Positions 62,918 through 64,000 of a stretch of DNA of 64,000 nucleotides are shown here, in pieces. Numbering within the stretch: position 1 is the stretch's first letter; each line of letters opens with the position of its first letter. A program made the position numbers and the translations under genes. The notes under the pieces are model-generated. The model made no database searches, was not told the origin of the DNA, and saw only the letters and a program-made list of their open reading frames with translations. The DNA is taken from positions 1,860,001 to 1,924,000 of the forward strand of contig NZ_CP017580.1 in NCBI RefSeq assembly GCF_001806325.1, written 5' to 3'. Source of the stretch: Curtobacterium sp. BH-2-1-1 (lineage in GTDB: Bacteria; Actinomycetota; Actinomycetes; Actinomycetales; Microbacteriaceae).

Positions 62918-62962
62918 TTGACAGAGCGATAGTTACCGATCTATCGTTAATACATCGCGATA
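62918..62962 (+). promoter_or_regulatory. PadR promoter and half-site array
   Basis: -35 TTGACA (62918-62923) and -10 TATCGT (62942-62947), spacer 18. CGATAG (62927-62932) and CTATCG (62941-62946) form an inverted repeat across the spacer; CGATA (62958-62962) adds a third half-site in a region unusually rich in A/T. Likely autoregulation by the PadR protein; the only perfect TTGACA promoter seen in the window. Confidence 0.7.
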
Positions 62963-63024
62963 CGACGAAGACGACTCCGGTCGGACCGTTCGCGAGCCGA
63001 CTCAGCACGACGGAAGGACGCATC

Positions 63025-63672
63025 ATGCGACCCATGCACAACGACTTCGACACCACCCAGCACCCGCGCGGCCCCCGCTTCGGCGGCCCGCGGCAGCACC
63101 ACGGCGCCGGCTTCCCCGGTCGCGACCGCGGTGACCACGACCACGGCGGACGCGGCGGTTTCGGCCCCGGCTTCGGTCGCGGCTTCGGACCCGGCTTCGG
63201 CGGTCCGGGGTTCGGCGGTCCCGGCTTCGGCCGCGAACGCCGTCGCCGCGGCGACGTCCGCCTCGCGATCCTCGGCCTGCTGGCCGAGGGCCCGCAGAAC
63301 GGCTACGCCGTCATCAAGACCATCGCCGAACGCACCGGCGGCGCCTGGAAGCCGAGCCCTGGTTCGGTCTACCCGACGCTCCAGCAGCTCGTGGACGAGG
63401 ACCTCGTCGTCTCCACGGGTGACGGCCGGAAGACGCTCTTCGAGCTCACCGACGCCGGCAAGGCCGAGGCAGAGGCGAAGGCGGACGAGATCGCGGCGGC
63501 CTTCGACGCGCCGGGTCTCCCGGACTCGTCCCGCGAGTTCATCGAGGCGCTCCGGAAGACCATGGGCGTCCTGCACATGTACCGCACCAGCGCGACGGAG
63601 GAGCAGGCGAAGGCGGCGACCGCCAAGATCGACCAGCTCCGCAAGGACCTCCTGCAGATCCTCGCCGACTGA
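63025..63672 (+). CDS. PadR family regulator with Gly/Phe-rich N-terminus
   Basis: 215 residues. Residues about 20-70 are a low-complexity Phe-Gly-Pro segment (repeats FGPGFGRG, FGGPGFGG), then the PadR winged helix RLAILGLLAEGPQNGYAVIKTIAERTGGAWKPSPGSVYPTLQQL and a C-terminal helix pair. The ligand is unknown. A GGAAGGA ribosome site precedes the ATG. The divergent lhr operon is close enough to be co-regulated. Confidence 0.88.
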   Translation: MRPMHNDFDTTQHPRGPRFGGPRQHHGAGFPGRDRGDHDHGGRGGFGPGFGRGFGPGFGGPGFGGPGFGRERRRRGDVRLAILGLLAEGPQNGYAVIKTIAERTGGAWKPSPGSVYPTLQQLVDEDLVVSTGDGRKTLFELTDAGKAEAEAKADEIAAAFDAPGLPDSSREFIEALRKTMGVLHMYRTSATEEQAKAATAKIDQLRKDLLQILAD

Positions 63673-63685
63673 AGTCGGAACCCGT

Positions 63686-63725
63686 GACGGGAGGCGCGGT
63701 GCCAGCTGGCACCGCGCCTCCCGTC
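63686..63725. terminator. Perfect 40-base palindrome after padR
   Basis: A complete palindrome centred on AGCT, arms of 20 bases starting GACGGGAGGCGCGGTGCC. It contains the GGGAGGCGCGG variant of the dispersed motif in both orientations. Convergent gene pair; terminator-like without a U-tract. Confidence 0.75.
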
Positions 63726-63733
63726 CGCATCGT

Positions 63734-63780
63734 GAGCAGCAATGGTCGGGTCCGCACGTCGGACCCGACCATGTCTGCTC
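63734..63780. terminator. Second hairpin, tandem to the palindrome
   Basis: Arms 63734-63754 and 63760-63780 (21 bases, 19 matches; arm starts GAGCAG) with loop CACGT. Together with 63686-63725 it separates padR from the convergent hydrolase gene. Confidence 0.7.
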
Positions 63781-63812
63781 ACCAAGCGCGCCGCGGGACG
63801 CGCCGAGCGCGC

Positions 63813-64000
63813 CTACGCCCCGATGAAAGCGGCCACGTCCGCCAGCTCCGCTGCGGACACCGCGTGGGGCAGGCCCTCGTACGTGCGATCCGTGACGGTG
63901 GTGTTCGTCGCCGCCCACGCCTGCGTCCGGGCGGTGGCCTCGCCGGGGATCACCGGGTCGAGGTCGCCGTGCCCGAGGAACACCCGGGGCCGGACGGCGG
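63813..64000 (-). CDS. Alpha/beta hydrolase (phospholipase/carboxylesterase-like), partial
   Basis: C-terminal 61 residues read on the minus strand to the stop at 63813-63815, with the 5' part beyond the window. VFLGHGDLDPVIPGEATART contains the acid Asp of a serine-hydrolase triad and YEGLPHAVSAAELADVAAFIG the His. The pattern matches phospholipase/carboxylesterase family proteins. No start visible. Confidence 0.75.
   Translation of the reverse strand, partial: AVRPRVFLGHGDLDPVIPGEATARTQAWAATNTTVTDRTYEGLPHAVSAAELADVAAFIGA

Noticed and set aside
1..64000. Phage, integron, plasmid origin, rRNA or tRNA
   Set aside because: No integrase, recombinase, replication initiator or RNA gene sequences were found.

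Overview
The window is one contiguous stretch of very GC-rich chromosome with short intergenic gaps, many GTG starts, four-base ATGA/GTGA gene overlaps and actinobacterial gene families: stand-alone PolA-like polymerase, Lhr helicase, Ada-AlkA fusion, WYL regulator and Mak_N_cap protein. It looks like a Microbacteriaceae genome, and a plant- or soil-associated genus such as Curtobacterium would fit; the genus is inference. No rRNA, tRNA, CRISPR array, IS element, prophage or replication origin was seen. About 60 genes are called; the first and last are cut by the window edges.

Layout. 1-2757: end of a sugar ABC importer operon (two permeases) with an acyltransferase-like gene and a small acidic protein. 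2849-8515: YegP-like protein, PolA-like polymerase, self-inhibited Fic enzyme, PAP2 phosphatase and a receptor-type Ser/Thr kinase. 8563-12254: large GH92 mannosidase and two acidic mini-proteins. 12348-18154: housekeeping genes on both strands (GNAT, aldo/keto reductase, Mak_N_cap protein, SDR, RlmA-like methyltransferase, VOC protein with divergent WYL regulator). 18171-26222: complete kdpFABC-kdpDE potassium locus with an extra 27-residue membrane peptide and a repeat-rich leader. 26206-28399: LuxR-type regulator divergent from hxlB-hxlA (ribulose monophosphate formaldehyde fixation), with two operator-like palindromes between them. 28467-34652: GNAT-methyltransferase fusion, hydrolase, beta-phosphoglucomutase plus GH65 phosphorylase, SDR. 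34683-38478: VOC, DUF1697, a toxin-antitoxin pair with a well-defined operator, and a purine permease. 38624-41689: folE-folP-RibD_C operon and a HAD phosphatase. 41790-47119: PfpI, MOSC, adaptive-response genes (Ada-AlkA, Ogt), hydrolase, HAD. 47264-52302: amino acid permease, LysE exporter with divergent LysR regulator, TetR with divergent aldo/keto reductase. 52303-57254: a long leader followed by a BcsA-like glycosyltransferase, a membrane adaptor and a GH81 beta-1,3-glucanase lipoprotein, the best candidate for an uncharacterised exopolysaccharide system. 57279-64000: Nei glycosylase, Lhr helicase, PadR regulator, and the end of an alpha/beta hydrolase.

Recurring logic. Many genes start directly at, or within a base of, the predicted transcription start: a hexamer of form TANNNT (or NANNNT) lies 6-7 nt before the start codon, implying leaderless mRNAs. 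Three regulator loci (toxin-antitoxin, TetR, PadR) place an inverted-repeat operator in the spacer between -35 and -10. Convergent gene ends often carry long, perfect or nearly perfect hairpins. Functions cluster around plant-surface life: glycan uptake and hydrolysis, C1 metabolism, alkylation repair, potassium stress and exopolysaccharide, as inferred from gene content.
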